Part shown: piece by piece, positions 17,679 to 25,849 of the stretch
Numbering within the stretch: the first letter of the stretch is position 1
Layout: the number at the start of each line of letters is the position of its first letter
Assembly (NCBI RefSeq): GCF_017357385.1
Contig: NZ_CP071632.1
Coordinates: 4,214,001 to 4,278,000 of the forward strand
DNA: 64,000 nt
DNA from: Rhizobium sp. NZLR1
GTDB taxonomy: Bacteria > Pseudomonadota > Alphaproteobacteria > Rhizobiales > Rhizobiaceae
Reading direction: 5' to 3'
Made by a program: the position numbers and the translations under genes
The notes under the pieces: generated by a model
What the model saw: the letters and a program-made list of their open reading frames with translations, nothing else
Told to the model about the DNA's origin: nothing
The model's database searches: none

Positions 17679-18878
17679 ATGAACACCTCGGAAAAACTGA
17701 TCGCCACCGAACAGCGGCTCGGCGCCAACAACTACAAGCCGCTCGACGTGGTGCTGACGCGCGGTGAAGGTGTTCATGTCTGGGATACCGACGGCAATCG
17801 TTATCTCGATTGCCTCTCGGCCTACTCCGCCGTCAACCAGGGCCATTGCCATCCGAAGATCCTCGCCGCCATGGTCGAGCAGGCGGGCAGGCTGACACTC
17901 ACCTCCCGCGCCTTCCGCAACGATCAGCTCGCCTATCTCTACGAAGAACTCGCGGCCCTCACCGGCTCGCACAAGATCCTGCCGATGAATTCCGGCGCCG
18001 AGGCGGTGGAAACTGCCATCAAGGCGGTTCGCAAATGGGGATACGAGGTCAAGGGCGTACCGGAAGGCAAGGCGGAGATCATCGTCTGCGCCGATAATTT
18101 CCACGGCCGGACGCTGAGCATCATCAGCTTCTCCACGGACCCCGACGCCCGCACCGGCTTCGGCCCCTACACCGCCGGTTTCCGCATCATTCCCTTCGGC
18201 GATGCCGAGGCTTTCGCCGCCGCAATCAACGGCAATACGGTGGCCGCCCTGATCGAGCCGATCCAGGGGGAAGCCGGCGTCGTCATCCCGCCGGCCGGCT
18301 ATTTCACCCGCATCCGCGAGCTCTGCACGGCAAACAACGTCACCCTCATTCTCGACGAGATTCAGACCGGCCTCGGCCGCACCGGCAAGCTGCTGGCCGA
18401 GGAACACGAAGGCATCGAGGCCGATGTGACGCTGATCGGCAAGGCGCTGTCCGGCGGCTTCTATCCCGTCTCGGCCGTGCTTTCCAATTCCGAGGTTCTG
18501 GGTGTGCTCAAGCCCGGGCAGCACGGCTCGACCTTCGGCGGCAATCCGCTCGCCTGCGCGGTGGCGCGCACCGCCCTGAAGGTACTGACGGAAGAGGGCA
18601 TGATCGAGAACGCCGCTGATATGGGCGACTATTTCCTCGAAGGCCTCAAGTCGATCCGTTCGAACATCGTCAGGGACGTGCGCGGCCGCGGCCTGATGAT
18701 GGCCGTCGAGCTGGAACCCGAAGCCGGCGGCGCACGGCAATATTGCCATGCGCTGAAGGAGCGCGGCCTTCTCGCCAAGGATACCCACGACCATACGATC
18801 CGCCTCGCCCCGCCCTTGATCATATCAAGGGAGCAGGTGGATTGGGCGGTCTCGCAGATTGAAAAGACGATCACCTGA
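17679..18878 (+). CDS. rocD: Ornithine aminotransferase
   Basis: This class-III PLP aminotransferase converts ornithine and 2-oxoglutarate to glutamate-5-semialdehyde and glutamate. It has 399 residues. Recognisable blocks are [19 protein letters not shown] at the N-terminus, [13 protein letters not shown] (phosphate binding), [13 protein letters not shown] (catalytic Asp and Gln) and the PLP lysine in [15 protein letters not shown]. The sequence matches ornithine aminotransferase better than acetylornithine aminotransferase, and the place directly behind arginase supports that. A good AGGGGAAG precedes the ATG. Confidence 0.95.
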   Translation: MNTSEKLIATEQRLGANNYKPLDVVLTRGEGVHVWDTDGNRYLDCLSAYSAVNQGHCHPKILAAMVEQAGRLTLTSRAFRNDQLAYLYEELAALTGSHKILPMNSGAEAVETAIKAVRKWGYEVKGVPEGKAEIIVCADNFHGRTLSIISFSTDPDARTGFGPYTAGFRIIPFGDAEAFAAAINGNTVAALIEPIQGEAGVVIPPAGYFTRIRELCTANNVTLILDEIQTGLGRTGKLLAEEHEGIEADVTLIGKALSGGFYPVSAVLSNSEVLGVLKPGQHGSTFGGNPLACAVARTALKVLTEEGMIENAADMGDYFLEGLKSIRSNIVRDVRGRGLMMAVELEPEAGGARQYCHALKERGLLAKDTHDHTIRLAPPLIISREQVDWAVSQIEKTIT

Positions 18879-18930
18879 GCCGGATCGTCGAGTTGTTCGG
18901 CGCCGGTCACGCATTTGCAGGCGCCGGCTT

Positions 18931-19126
18931 CCACCCGAGGCAGAAAACCTTTGCAATCTGGTCTGCCAATTTAGATTTGGGCAACACTCTTCCGTTACTG
19001 TCGTCAATAACCGTAACGATGCTTCGCACAAAGCAAAGTCATCGCGTGGTGTGAAGGCAAAGCTGGTCCGTGCCAATGGTGGCGCGCCTGCTTCTGCCCT
19101 GGCTTACGACAGTTGGGAAGAATTCT
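18931..19126 (+). pseudogene. 3' remnant of a methyl-accepting chemotaxis protein gene
   Basis: Directly behind rocD one frame reads PPEAENLCNLVCQFRFGQ, then an Ala/Ser/Lys-rich linker, then GGAPASALAYDSWEEF. This matches the last about 65 residues of a chemoreceptor. The intact receptor at 19887-21662 has KEAEMLRVLLARFRLPGQ, a linker, and AQSWEEF at the end. The WEEF-type pentapeptide is the CheR/CheB docking tail. No upstream receptor sequence remains, and the frame runs past WEEF into the cheW start instead of stopping. It looks like the scar of a deletion that removed the body of a receptor gene. cheW now takes its Shine-Dalgarno (GGGAAG) from the SWEEF codons. Confidence 0.75.
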
Positions 19127-19603
19127 ATGGCCACGATCAATTCCACTAGCTTCAGCGGCGATACGCTCGAGATCATTGCCTTCCGCCTGCATGATCAGGA
19201 ATTCTGCGTCAAGACCACGACCATCCGCGAAATCCGTGGCTGGGCGCCGTCGACGCCGATCCCGCATGCGCCGGCCGATGTCATCGGCGTCATGAACCTG
19301 CGCGGCTCGGTGATCCCGATCATCGACCTCGCTTACAAGCTCGGCATGAAGAGCACCGTTGCCAACGAGCGTAGCGCCATTGTCGTCGCCGAAGTTCACA
19401 GCATGGTCATCGGCATGCTCGTCGACCGCGTCTCGGATATTCTCACTATCTCGTCCAGCCAGGTCCAGCCGGTACCTGAGGTGACCGCGTCCTTCGACCG
19501 CGCCTATTGTGAAGGCATCATCGCTTCGGAAAACGGCATGATCTGCTTCCTGAACCTTGCCAAGATGTTCAAGGAAAACGAAACAGACGAACTGGCCGCG
19601 TAA
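19127..19603 (+). CDS. cheW: Chemotaxis adaptor CheW
   Basis: The protein has 158 residues from the ATG at 19127. CheW adaptors couple receptors to the CheA kinase in the polar array. Typical features are the start of the first barrel (EIIAFRLHDQEFCVKTTTIREI), the segment PADVIGVMNLRGSVIPIIDL with its conserved arginine, and GMLVDRVSDIL. It is followed by an intrinsic terminator and then by a soluble receptor gene with its own leader. No cheA or other che genes occur here, so this is an outlying cheW that presumably feeds a core system elsewhere. Confidence 0.94.
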   Translation: MATINSTSFSGDTLEIIAFRLHDQEFCVKTTTIREIRGWAPSTPIPHAPADVIGVMNLRGSVIPIIDLAYKLGMKSTVANERSAIVVAEVHSMVIGMLVDRVSDILTISSSQVQPVPEVTASFDRAYCEGIIASENGMICFLNLAKMFKENETDELAA

Positions 19604-19626
19604 TCCGCTCAAACTATTCAACTATT

Positions 19627-19654
19627 GAAAACCGCCCACTTCGGGCGGTTTTTT
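19627..19654 (+). terminator. Rho-independent terminator after cheW
   Basis: AAAACCGCCC and GGGCGGTTTT pair around the loop ACTTC and continue into a T-run, ending 50 nt after the cheW stop. It separates cheW from the receptor gene, so the two are probably not one simple operon. Confidence 0.92.
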
Positions 19655-19886
19655 ATTGCCGCCCCGAGCAGATTGGCTGTGTCAGCGTCGCATCATATTA
19701 TTAGCAATATCTTTTATACGCAATTTTAACCACGCTCCCTCAGCATGGTGATGCATACGGATGATAAGTCTCCGGCGCAGTGGGAGTGATAACCGACTAC
19801 CGGTTCGTCCCGGCTCCGCATACCTTGTCCGCCCCCTCGCTTCTCCGGCCGAAACAGCAAAAGCTGTGCATCTCAAAGGGACAGGA

Positions 19887-21662
19887 ATGTTTGGTCTTAC
19901 CTCCGATTCGAAATACATTCTTGACGCCATCTCCAAATCGCAGGCGATCATCGAATTCGATCTCAAGGGAAATATTCTCACGGCGAATGAGAATTTCTGC
20001 AACGCGCTTGGTTACCGTCTGAACGAGATCGTCGGCAAGCATCACAGCATGTTTTGCGAGCCGGCCTATACAGCGACGCCCGAATATCGCGCCTTCTGGG
20101 CGCGGCTTGGACGCGGCGAATATGACGCCGGCGCTTATAAGCGGCTCGCCAAGGGCAACAGGGAGATATGGATCCAGGCTTCCTATAACCCTGTTTCAAA
20201 GGGCGGAAAGCCATACAAGGTGGTGAAGTTTGCCGCCGATATCACCGCCGCGAAGAAGCAGGCGGTCGAAGATTCCGGCAAGCTCGAAGCGATCTCGCGC
20301 TCGCAGGCGGTGATCGAATTCACCCCGAAGGGCGAAATCCTGACCGCCAATGAAAATTTCTGTCAGGCCATGGGATATTCCCTGGCCGAAATCACCGGCA
20401 AACATCACAGCATCTTCTGCGACCCGGCATATACCCGCACCGAGGATTACAGCAGCTTCTGGCGACGTCTCGCCAATGGCGAATTCATCGCCAACGAATT
20501 CGTCCGTTTCGGCAAGGGTGGCCGCGAAATCTGGATTCAGGCCGCCTATAACCCGATCGTCGATGCCGACGGCAAGGTCTACAAGGTGGTGAAGTTCGCA
20601 ACCGACGTCACCCAGCGGATGAGCGCGATATCCCTGCTCGCCGGCGCGCTGCGTCAGCTTTCCGAAGGCGATCTGACGAGGACGGTGGACACACCCTTCG
20701 TCCCCTCGATGGAGCAATTGCGCCAGGATTTCAATACCGCGGTCAGAGGTCTTGCCGAGACGATGAAGACGATCGGCGAGAATGCCAGTGCGATCGCCGC
20801 CGGCTCGAGCGAGATCGGCGGATCGGCGGATTCTTTCTCCAAGCGGACGGAACAGCAGGCCGCATCGATCGAAGAGACCGCAGCCGCGCTGGAGGAGATC
20901 ACCACCACCGTCAACGATTCCAGCCGCCGCGCCGATGAGGCGGGCCGCCTCGTCGCCGTGACCAAGCAGGGCGCCGAGCAGTCGGGCGTCGTGGTCCGCA
21001 ACGCCGTCGCCGCCATGGACCAGATCGAGCAGTCCTCGCGCGAAATCACCAACATCATCGGCGTCATCGACGATATCGCCTTCCAGACCAACCTCCTGGC
21101 GCTGAATGCCGGCGTCGAGGCAGCCCGCGCCGGCGAGGCCGGCAAGGGCTTCGCCGTGGTGGCCCAGGAGGTCCGCGAGCTCGCCCAGCGCTCTGCCAAA
21201 GCCGCCAAGGAGATCAAGGCGCTGATCAATACGTCGAGCGATCTCGTCAAGAACGGCGTCGGCCTCGTCGGCCAGACCGGCAAGGCGCTCGAGCAGATCG
21301 TCACACAGGTCGGCGATATCAACGGCAACGTCGTCGCCATCGTCGAAGCCTCAAAGGAACAGGCAACCGGCCTTAAGGAAATCAACCAGGCGGTCAATAC
21401 GCTAGACCAGGCAACCCAGCAGAACGCCGCCATGGTCGAGGAAAGCACCGCCGCCAGCCATAACCTGGCAAAGGAAGCCGAAATGCTGCGGGTCCTGCTG
21501 GCAAGGTTCCGCCTGCCCGGTCAGACCCGGACCCCGACCCAGCAGACTGCCGGCAGGCTAGACGCAAGACAGGCAGGCTCGCCGGCGCTGCATCTGGTTT
21601 CGCGTGTCGCAAAGGCGCACGGCGCTACTACTGCAAGCGCACAGAGCTGGGAAGAGTTTTGA
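19887..21662 (+). CDS. Cytoplasmic methyl-accepting chemotaxis protein with two PAS domains
   Basis: The protein has 591 residues from the ATG at 19887, which has AGGGACAGGA just upstream; the frame upstream to 19761 is unlikely to be translated. Two tandem PAS domains (about residues 8-120 and 130-245) are close copies of one another, each with ILTANENFC and GKHHS followed by a (M/I)FC stretch. A HAMP-like helix and the long coiled-coil signalling domain follow, with the hairpin tip around DIAFQTNLLALNAGVEAARAG. It ends in SWEEF, the CheR/CheB tether. No membrane segment or periplasmic domain is seen, so it should sense an internal signal such as redox state, oxygen or energy. The PAS cofactor cannot be told from sequence. 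Confidence 0.93.
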   Translation: MFGLTSDSKYILDAISKSQAIIEFDLKGNILTANENFCNALGYRLNEIVGKHHSMFCEPAYTATPEYRAFWARLGRGEYDAGAYKRLAKGNREIWIQASYNPVSKGGKPYKVVKFAADITAAKKQAVEDSGKLEAISRSQAVIEFTPKGEILTANENFCQAMGYSLAEITGKHHSIFCDPAYTRTEDYSSFWRRLANGEFIANEFVRFGKGGREIWIQAAYNPIVDADGKVYKVVKFATDVTQRMSAISLLAGALRQLSEGDLTRTVDTPFVPSMEQLRQDFNTAVRGLAETMKTIGENASAIAAGSSEIGGSADSFSKRTEQQAASIEETAAALEEITTTVNDSSRRADEAGRLVAVTKQGAEQSGVVVRNAVAAMDQIEQSSREITNIIGVIDDIAFQTNLLALNAGVEAARAGEAGKGFAVVAQEVRELAQRSAKAAKEIKALINTSSDLVKNGVGLVGQTGKALEQIVTQVGDINGNVVAIVEASKEQATGLKEINQAVNTLDQATQQNAAMVEESTAASHNLAKEAEMLRVLLARFRLPGQTRTPTQQTAGRLDARQAGSPALHLVSRVAKAHGATTASAQSWEEF

Positions 21663-21693
21663 TGTCAGTCTTCCGGCACATCGCCATTATACG

Positions 21694-21716
21694 GTGCCGC
21701 CGCACGGCGGCACTTT
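21694..21716 (+). terminator. Hairpin downstream of chemoreceptor gene
   Basis: GTGCCGCC and GGCGGCAC form a perfect 8-bp stem with a GCAC loop, followed by TTTG. It lies 31 nt after the receptor stop. The remaining bases up to fdsD at 21804 show nothing else. Confidence 0.7.
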
Positions 21717-21803
21717 GATCGTACTACGCAGCATACGCGGTAAAGAGCGTCGCAGGAGGCCGATGCGACGCGCAGCTTGCCCCCGTCCATGAGCCGATCA
21801 ATA

Positions 21804-22049
21804 CTACCGGGCCTGGTTTGCGTCCGGCTCGGGCTTCCGGATCAAGGGAGCGGCCTGAAGCACCAGTGCATCCAGGCCATTCTCCTGGGTTTCCAGGATT
21901 TCGAACAATTGCCGCCGCATGCGCGGCTCCCAGAATTTGTTGATATGGGTGGCGACGCCCTCGACGGCCTCGCTTGCCGGCTGGCTCTTGAAAAAAGTGG
22001 CGATCTGGTTTGCCATGTAAACGAGCTTGGTCTTGGTATCATGCGACAT
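21804..22049 (-). CDS. fdsD: Formate dehydrogenase delta subunit
   Basis: The protein has 81 residues and matches FdsD, the small subunit found with NAD-dependent molybdenum formate dehydrogenases (SHDTKTKLVYMANQIATFFKS; the block INKFWEPRMRRQ is characteristic). FdsD is needed for full activity or cofactor insertion rather than carrying redox centres. The ATG at 22049 lies inside the end of fdhD, so the two are translationally coupled. It is the last gene of the fdsGBA-fdhD-fdsD operon. Confidence 0.9.
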   Translation of the reverse strand: MSHDTKTKLVYMANQIATFFKSQPASEAVEGVATHINKFWEPRMRRQLFEILETQENGLDALVLQAAPLIRKPEPDANQAR

Positions 22050-22863
22050 CGGCAATGCTTCCGGGCGAGATGCGGTGCGGGTGGGTGAAAATCTCGAAAT
22101 CCTCGCCGCGCACTAGCGCGACGAGCGTCATGCCGGCCGCTGCGGCGGTGCGGATGGCAAGAGCGGTCGGCGCTGAGATGGCGATCAGCACCGGGCTGCC
22201 GAGGATCGCCGCCTTCTGCACCATCTCCAGGGAAAGCCGGCTGGTGACGACGACGGCGCCGTCCGCGCCCCTTTCGCCCGACCCGATAACGGCGCCGCAG
22301 AGCTTGTCCAAAGCATTGTGCCGGCCGACATCTTCGCGCACCGCAACCAATCCCCGGCCGGGAAGATAAAAGCCGGCGCCATGCACCGCCCGCGTTTCGC
22401 GATGCAGCGGCTGGGCTTCGTTCAGAAGTAAAACGGCCCGCACGATATCGGCATGCGACAGCGACAGCGACGATGCCGAGACATCGGGCACCGACCGCAC
22501 CGCCTGCTCGATCGATTCGATGCCGCAGAGCCCGCAGCCGACCGGTCCCGCCATGCTGCGGCGGCGTGCCCGTAGCCGGTCAGCGACATCGTCGACAAGG
22601 CTCACCTGAACATCGATCCCCTGCTCACCCTCGACGACCTCGATGTCGGAGATCTCCGCCGGTCCGGTAATGATCCCTTCGGTCAGACTGAACCCGACGG
22701 CAAAATCCTTAAGATCGGCCGGCGTCGCCATCATCACCGCGTGTGAGCTGCCGCCATAGGAGAAGGCAATCGGCACCTCTTCCGGCACGATACGCGAACC
22801 GGTCTGCAGGATGCCATTGCGGCGCGCGGTTTCGGGAGCGCGGGTGGTGACGGCGAAGGTCAT
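22039..22863 (-). CDS. fdhD: Formate dehydrogenase accessory sulfurtransferase FdhD
   Basis: The protein has 274 residues from the ATG at 22863, which has AAGGAGG upstream. FdhD passes sulfur from a cysteine desulfurase to the molybdenum cofactor of formate dehydrogenase. The catalytic CxxC loop is seen as GCGLCG near residue 95, and other family blocks are DFAVGFSLTEGI, REDVGRHNALDK and SAPTALAI. It lies between fdsA and fdsD, the standard place in this operon type. Confidence 0.95.
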   Translation of the reverse strand: MTFAVTTRAPETARRNGILQTGSRIVPEEVPIAFSYGGSSHAVMMATPADLKDFAVGFSLTEGIITGPAEISDIEVVEGEQGIDVQVSLVDDVADRLRARRRSMAGPVGCGLCGIESIEQAVRSVPDVSASSLSLSHADIVRAVLLLNEAQPLHRETRAVHGAGFYLPGRGLVAVREDVGRHNALDKLCGAVIGSGERGADGAVVVTSRLSLEMVQKAAILGSPVLIAISAPTALAIRTAAAAGMTLVALVRGEDFEIFTHPHRISPGSIADVA

Positions 22864-22900
22864 GATGCAAGCCCCTCCTTGCCAAACCACCCCCACATCG

Positions 22901-25780
22901 TCACTCCGCTGCCTCGAGCTTGCCGGCGATACGGCGCGATTGCCGCGCCTGCTCGTCATATTCGAGCTGCCATTCGCTCGGCCCGTTGGAGGGCGACACC
23001 TGCACCGCCGTCACCTTGTACTCAGGGCAGTTCGTCGCCCAGTCGGAGAAATCGGTGGTGATGACGTTCGCCTGCGTATTGGGATGATGGAAGGTCGTAT
23101 AGACGACACCCGGCGCAACACGATCGGTAATCAGGGATCTCAGCGTGGTGTCGCCGGAGCGGCTGCCGAGCTTTACCCAGTCGCCGTCGCGAATGCCGCG
23201 CTGCTCGGCATCGTGCGGATGGATCTCCAGCCGGTCTTCGGCGTGCCAGACGACATTTTCGGTCCGCCGCGTCTGCGCCCCGACATTGTACTGGCTGAGG
23301 ATGCGGCCAGTGGTGAGCAGCAGCGGGAAGCGCGGGCCGGTGCGCTCGTCGGTCGCGACATATTCGGTGCGGATGAACTTGCCCTTGCCGCGCACGAAGC
23401 CGTCGACATGCATGATCGGCGAGCCGAGCGGGGTCTTCTCGTTGCAGGGCCACTGCACCGAGCCGATCTTGTCGAGATAGTCGTAGGAGACCATCGCAAA
23501 GCTTGGCGTCGTCGCGGCGATCTCGTCCATGATCTCCGACGGATGGGTGTAATTCCAGTCGAGCCCCATCGCCTGGGCAAGCTTCTGCGTCACCTCCCAG
23601 TCGCCATAACCGTTGCGCGGCGACATCACCTTGCGCACGCGGTTGATGCGGCGCTCGGCATTGGTGAAGGTGCCGTCCTTCTCGAGGAAGGTCGAGCCCG
23701 GCAGGAAGACATGGGCGTAATTGGCGGTCTCGTTGAGGAACAGGTCCTGCACGACAACGCATTCCATCGCCGCAAGCCCGGCTGCGACATGTTTGGTATC
23801 CGGATCGGACTGGAGAATGTCCTCGCCCTGAACGTAGAGGCCTTTGAAGGAGCCATCGACCGCCGCATCCAGCATGTTCGGAATGCGCAGGCCCGGCTCT
23901 TTGTCGAGCTTCACGCCCCAGAGTTTCTCGAAGATATCGCGCGTCGCATCGTCGGAAATATGCCGGTAGCCCGGCAGTTCGTGCGGGAAAGAGCCCATAT
24001 CGCAGGAGCCCTGCACGTTGTTCTGGCCGCGCAGCGGGTTCACGCCGACACCGGGACGGCCGATATTGCCGGTCGCCATCGCCAGGTTGGCGATGGCGAT
24101 GACCGTGGTCGAGCCCTGGCTGTGTTCGGTAACGCCGAGACCGTAGTAGATCGCGCCATTGCCGCCCTTGGCAAAGAGCCTTGCCGCGCCACGCAGATCC
24201 GCCGCCGGCACGCCGGTGAAGATCTCGGTCTGCTCGGGACTGTGTTGCGGTTCGGCGACGAAGGCGGCCCAGTCCTCGAATTCCGACCAGTCGCAGCGCT
24301 CGCGGATAAACGTCTCGTCAAAGAGCCCTTCGGCGACGATCACATGCGCCAGCGCCGTCATCACCGCAACGTTGGTGCCGGGTTTCAGCGGCAGGTGGTA
24401 GGAAGCCTCGACATGCGGCGAGCGGACGATATCGGTTCGACGCGGATCGATGACGATGAGCTTGGCCCCCTGGCGCAACCGCTTCTTCAATCGCGAGCCG
24501 AACACCGGATGCCCCTCCGTCGGATTGGCGCCGATGATGACGACGACATCAGAATGCTCGACACTGTCGAAATTCTGCGTTCCGGCCGAAGTTCCGAACG
24601 TCTGGCCGAGACCGTAGCCGGTCGGCGAATGGCAGACGCGGGCGCAGGTATCGACATTATTGTTGCCGAAGCCGGCGCGGATCAGCTTCTGCACCAGGTA
24701 GGTTTCTTCATTGGTGCAGCGCGAGGAGGTGATACCGCCGATCGCCTCGCGGCCGTATTGATACTGGATGCGGCGGAACTCCGACGCCACATGCGCGATG
24801 GCTTCGTCCCAGCTGACCTCCCGCCAGGGATCGCTGACCTTTTCGCGGATCATCGGGTTGAGGATCCGGTCCTTGTGGGTGGAATAGCCGTAAGCGAAGC
24901 GGCCCTTGACGCAGGAATGGCCGCGATTGGCCTGGCCGTCTTTCCACGGCACCATGCGCACCAGTTCCTCGCCGCGCATTTCCGCCTTGAACGAGCAGCC
25001 GACGCCGCAATAGGCGCAGGTGGTGACGGCCGAATGTTCCGGCTGGCCGATCTCTATCACCGACTTCTCCGTCAGCGTCGCCGTCGGACAGGCCTGGACG
25101 CAGGCGCCGCAGGAGACGCATTCGGATTCCATGAAATTCTCGTGCATGCCGGGGGATACGCGCGAACCAAAACCGCGTCCCTCAATCGTCAGCGCGAAGG
25201 TGCCCTGCACTTCCTCGCAGGCGCGCACGCAGCGCGAACAGACGATGCACTTGGAGGGATCATAGGTGAAATAGGGATTGGACTCGTCCTTCGGCATCCA
25301 TTTCAGATTGATGTCGCCATTGCTGCGCGCCTTGACGTGGTTGTCGCCCTCGTAGCCGTAGCGCACATCGCGCAGGCCGACGGCACCAGCCATGTCCTGC
25401 AATTCGCAATCGCCGTTGGCAGCGCAGGTCAGACAGTCGAGCGGATGGTCGGAAATATAGAGTTCCATCACGCCGCGGCGGATGTCCTTCAGCCGACCCG
25501 TCTGCGTATGCACCACCATGTTTGCCGCCACCGGGGTCGTGCAGGAGGCAGGTGTGCCGTTGCGTCCCTCGATCTCGACGAGGCAGAGCCGGCAGGAGCC
25601 GAAAGCGTCGACCATATCGGTGGCACAGAGCTTCGGCACCTTGATGCCGGCCTCCATCGAGGCCCGCATGATGGAGGTACCTTCCGGCACGTTGATCTGC
25701 TGCCCATCGATGGTGAGCGTCACCATCGCCTCGGATTTCGAAGCCGGGGTGCCGTAGTCGATTTCATGGATGAGCGACAT
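22901..25780 (-). CDS. fdsA: NAD-dependent formate dehydrogenase alpha subunit
   Basis: This molybdopterin catalytic subunit (959 residues) oxidises formate to CO2. The N-terminus carries a NuoG-like [2Fe-2S] domain (GSCRLCLVE), a His/Cys cluster region (HPLDCLTCAANGDC), and ferredoxin-type clusters (CIVCSRCVRAC and CVSCGACVQAC). The molybdopterin domain then begins at TTCAYCGVGCSF. The molybdenum ligand is a cysteine (RVCHSPTG) rather than selenocysteine. There is no Tat signal, so the enzyme is cytosolic. It works with FdsB (FMN, NAD site) and FdsG (2Fe-2S) as in Cupriavidus and Rhodobacter, and would supply NADH from formate, for example from C1 compounds or oxalate. Confidence 0.96.
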   Translation of the reverse strand: MSLIHEIDYGTPASKSEAMVTLTIDGQQINVPEGTSIMRASMEAGIKVPKLCATDMVDAFGSCRLCLVEIEGRNGTPASCTTPVAANMVVHTQTGRLKDIRRGVMELYISDHPLDCLTCAANGDCELQDMAGAVGLRDVRYGYEGDNHVKARSNGDINLKWMPKDESNPYFTYDPSKCIVCSRCVRACEEVQGTFALTIEGRGFGSRVSPGMHENFMESECVSCGACVQACPTATLTEKSVIEIGQPEHSAVTTCAYCGVGCSFKAEMRGEELVRMVPWKDGQANRGHSCVKGRFAYGYSTHKDRILNPMIREKVSDPWREVSWDEAIAHVASEFRRIQYQYGREAIGGITSSRCTNEETYLVQKLIRAGFGNNNVDTCARVCHSPTGYGLGQTFGTSAGTQNFDSVEHSDVVVIIGANPTEGHPVFGSRLKKRLRQGAKLIVIDPRRTDIVRSPHVEASYHLPLKPGTNVAVMTALAHVIVAEGLFDETFIRERCDWSEFEDWAAFVAEPQHSPEQTEIFTGVPAADLRGAARLFAKGGNGAIYYGLGVTEHSQGSTTVIAIANLAMATGNIGRPGVGVNPLRGQNNVQGSCDMGSFPHELPGYRHISDDATRDIFEKLWGVKLDKEPGLRIPNMLDAAVDGSFKGLYVQGEDILQSDPDTKHVAAGLAAMECVVVQDLFLNETANYAHVFLPGSTFLEKDGTFTNAERRINRVRKVMSPRNGYGDWEVTQKLAQAMGLDWNYTHPSEIMDEIAATTPSFAMVSYDYLDKIGSVQWPCNEKTPLGSPIMHVDGFVRGKGKFIRTEYVATDERTGPRFPLLLTTGRILSQYNVGAQTRRTENVVWHAEDRLEIHPHDAEQRGIRDGDWVKLGSRSGDTTLRSLITDRVAPGVVYTTFHHPNTQANVITTDFSDWATNCPEYKVTAVQVSPSNGPSEWQLEYDEQARQSRRIAGKLEAAE

Positions 25781-25849
25781 GGTCGGCCTCTTGTACGGAA
25801 GTGGAAATGCGCGATGCAGGAAAGAGTGTGGGTGCGACGTGAGATGTCA

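Noticed and set aside
17160..18794. 544-codon minus-strand frame opposite rocF and rocD
   Set aside because: The plus strand encodes arginase and ornithine aminotransferase with full motifs; the antisense frame has no recognisable domain.
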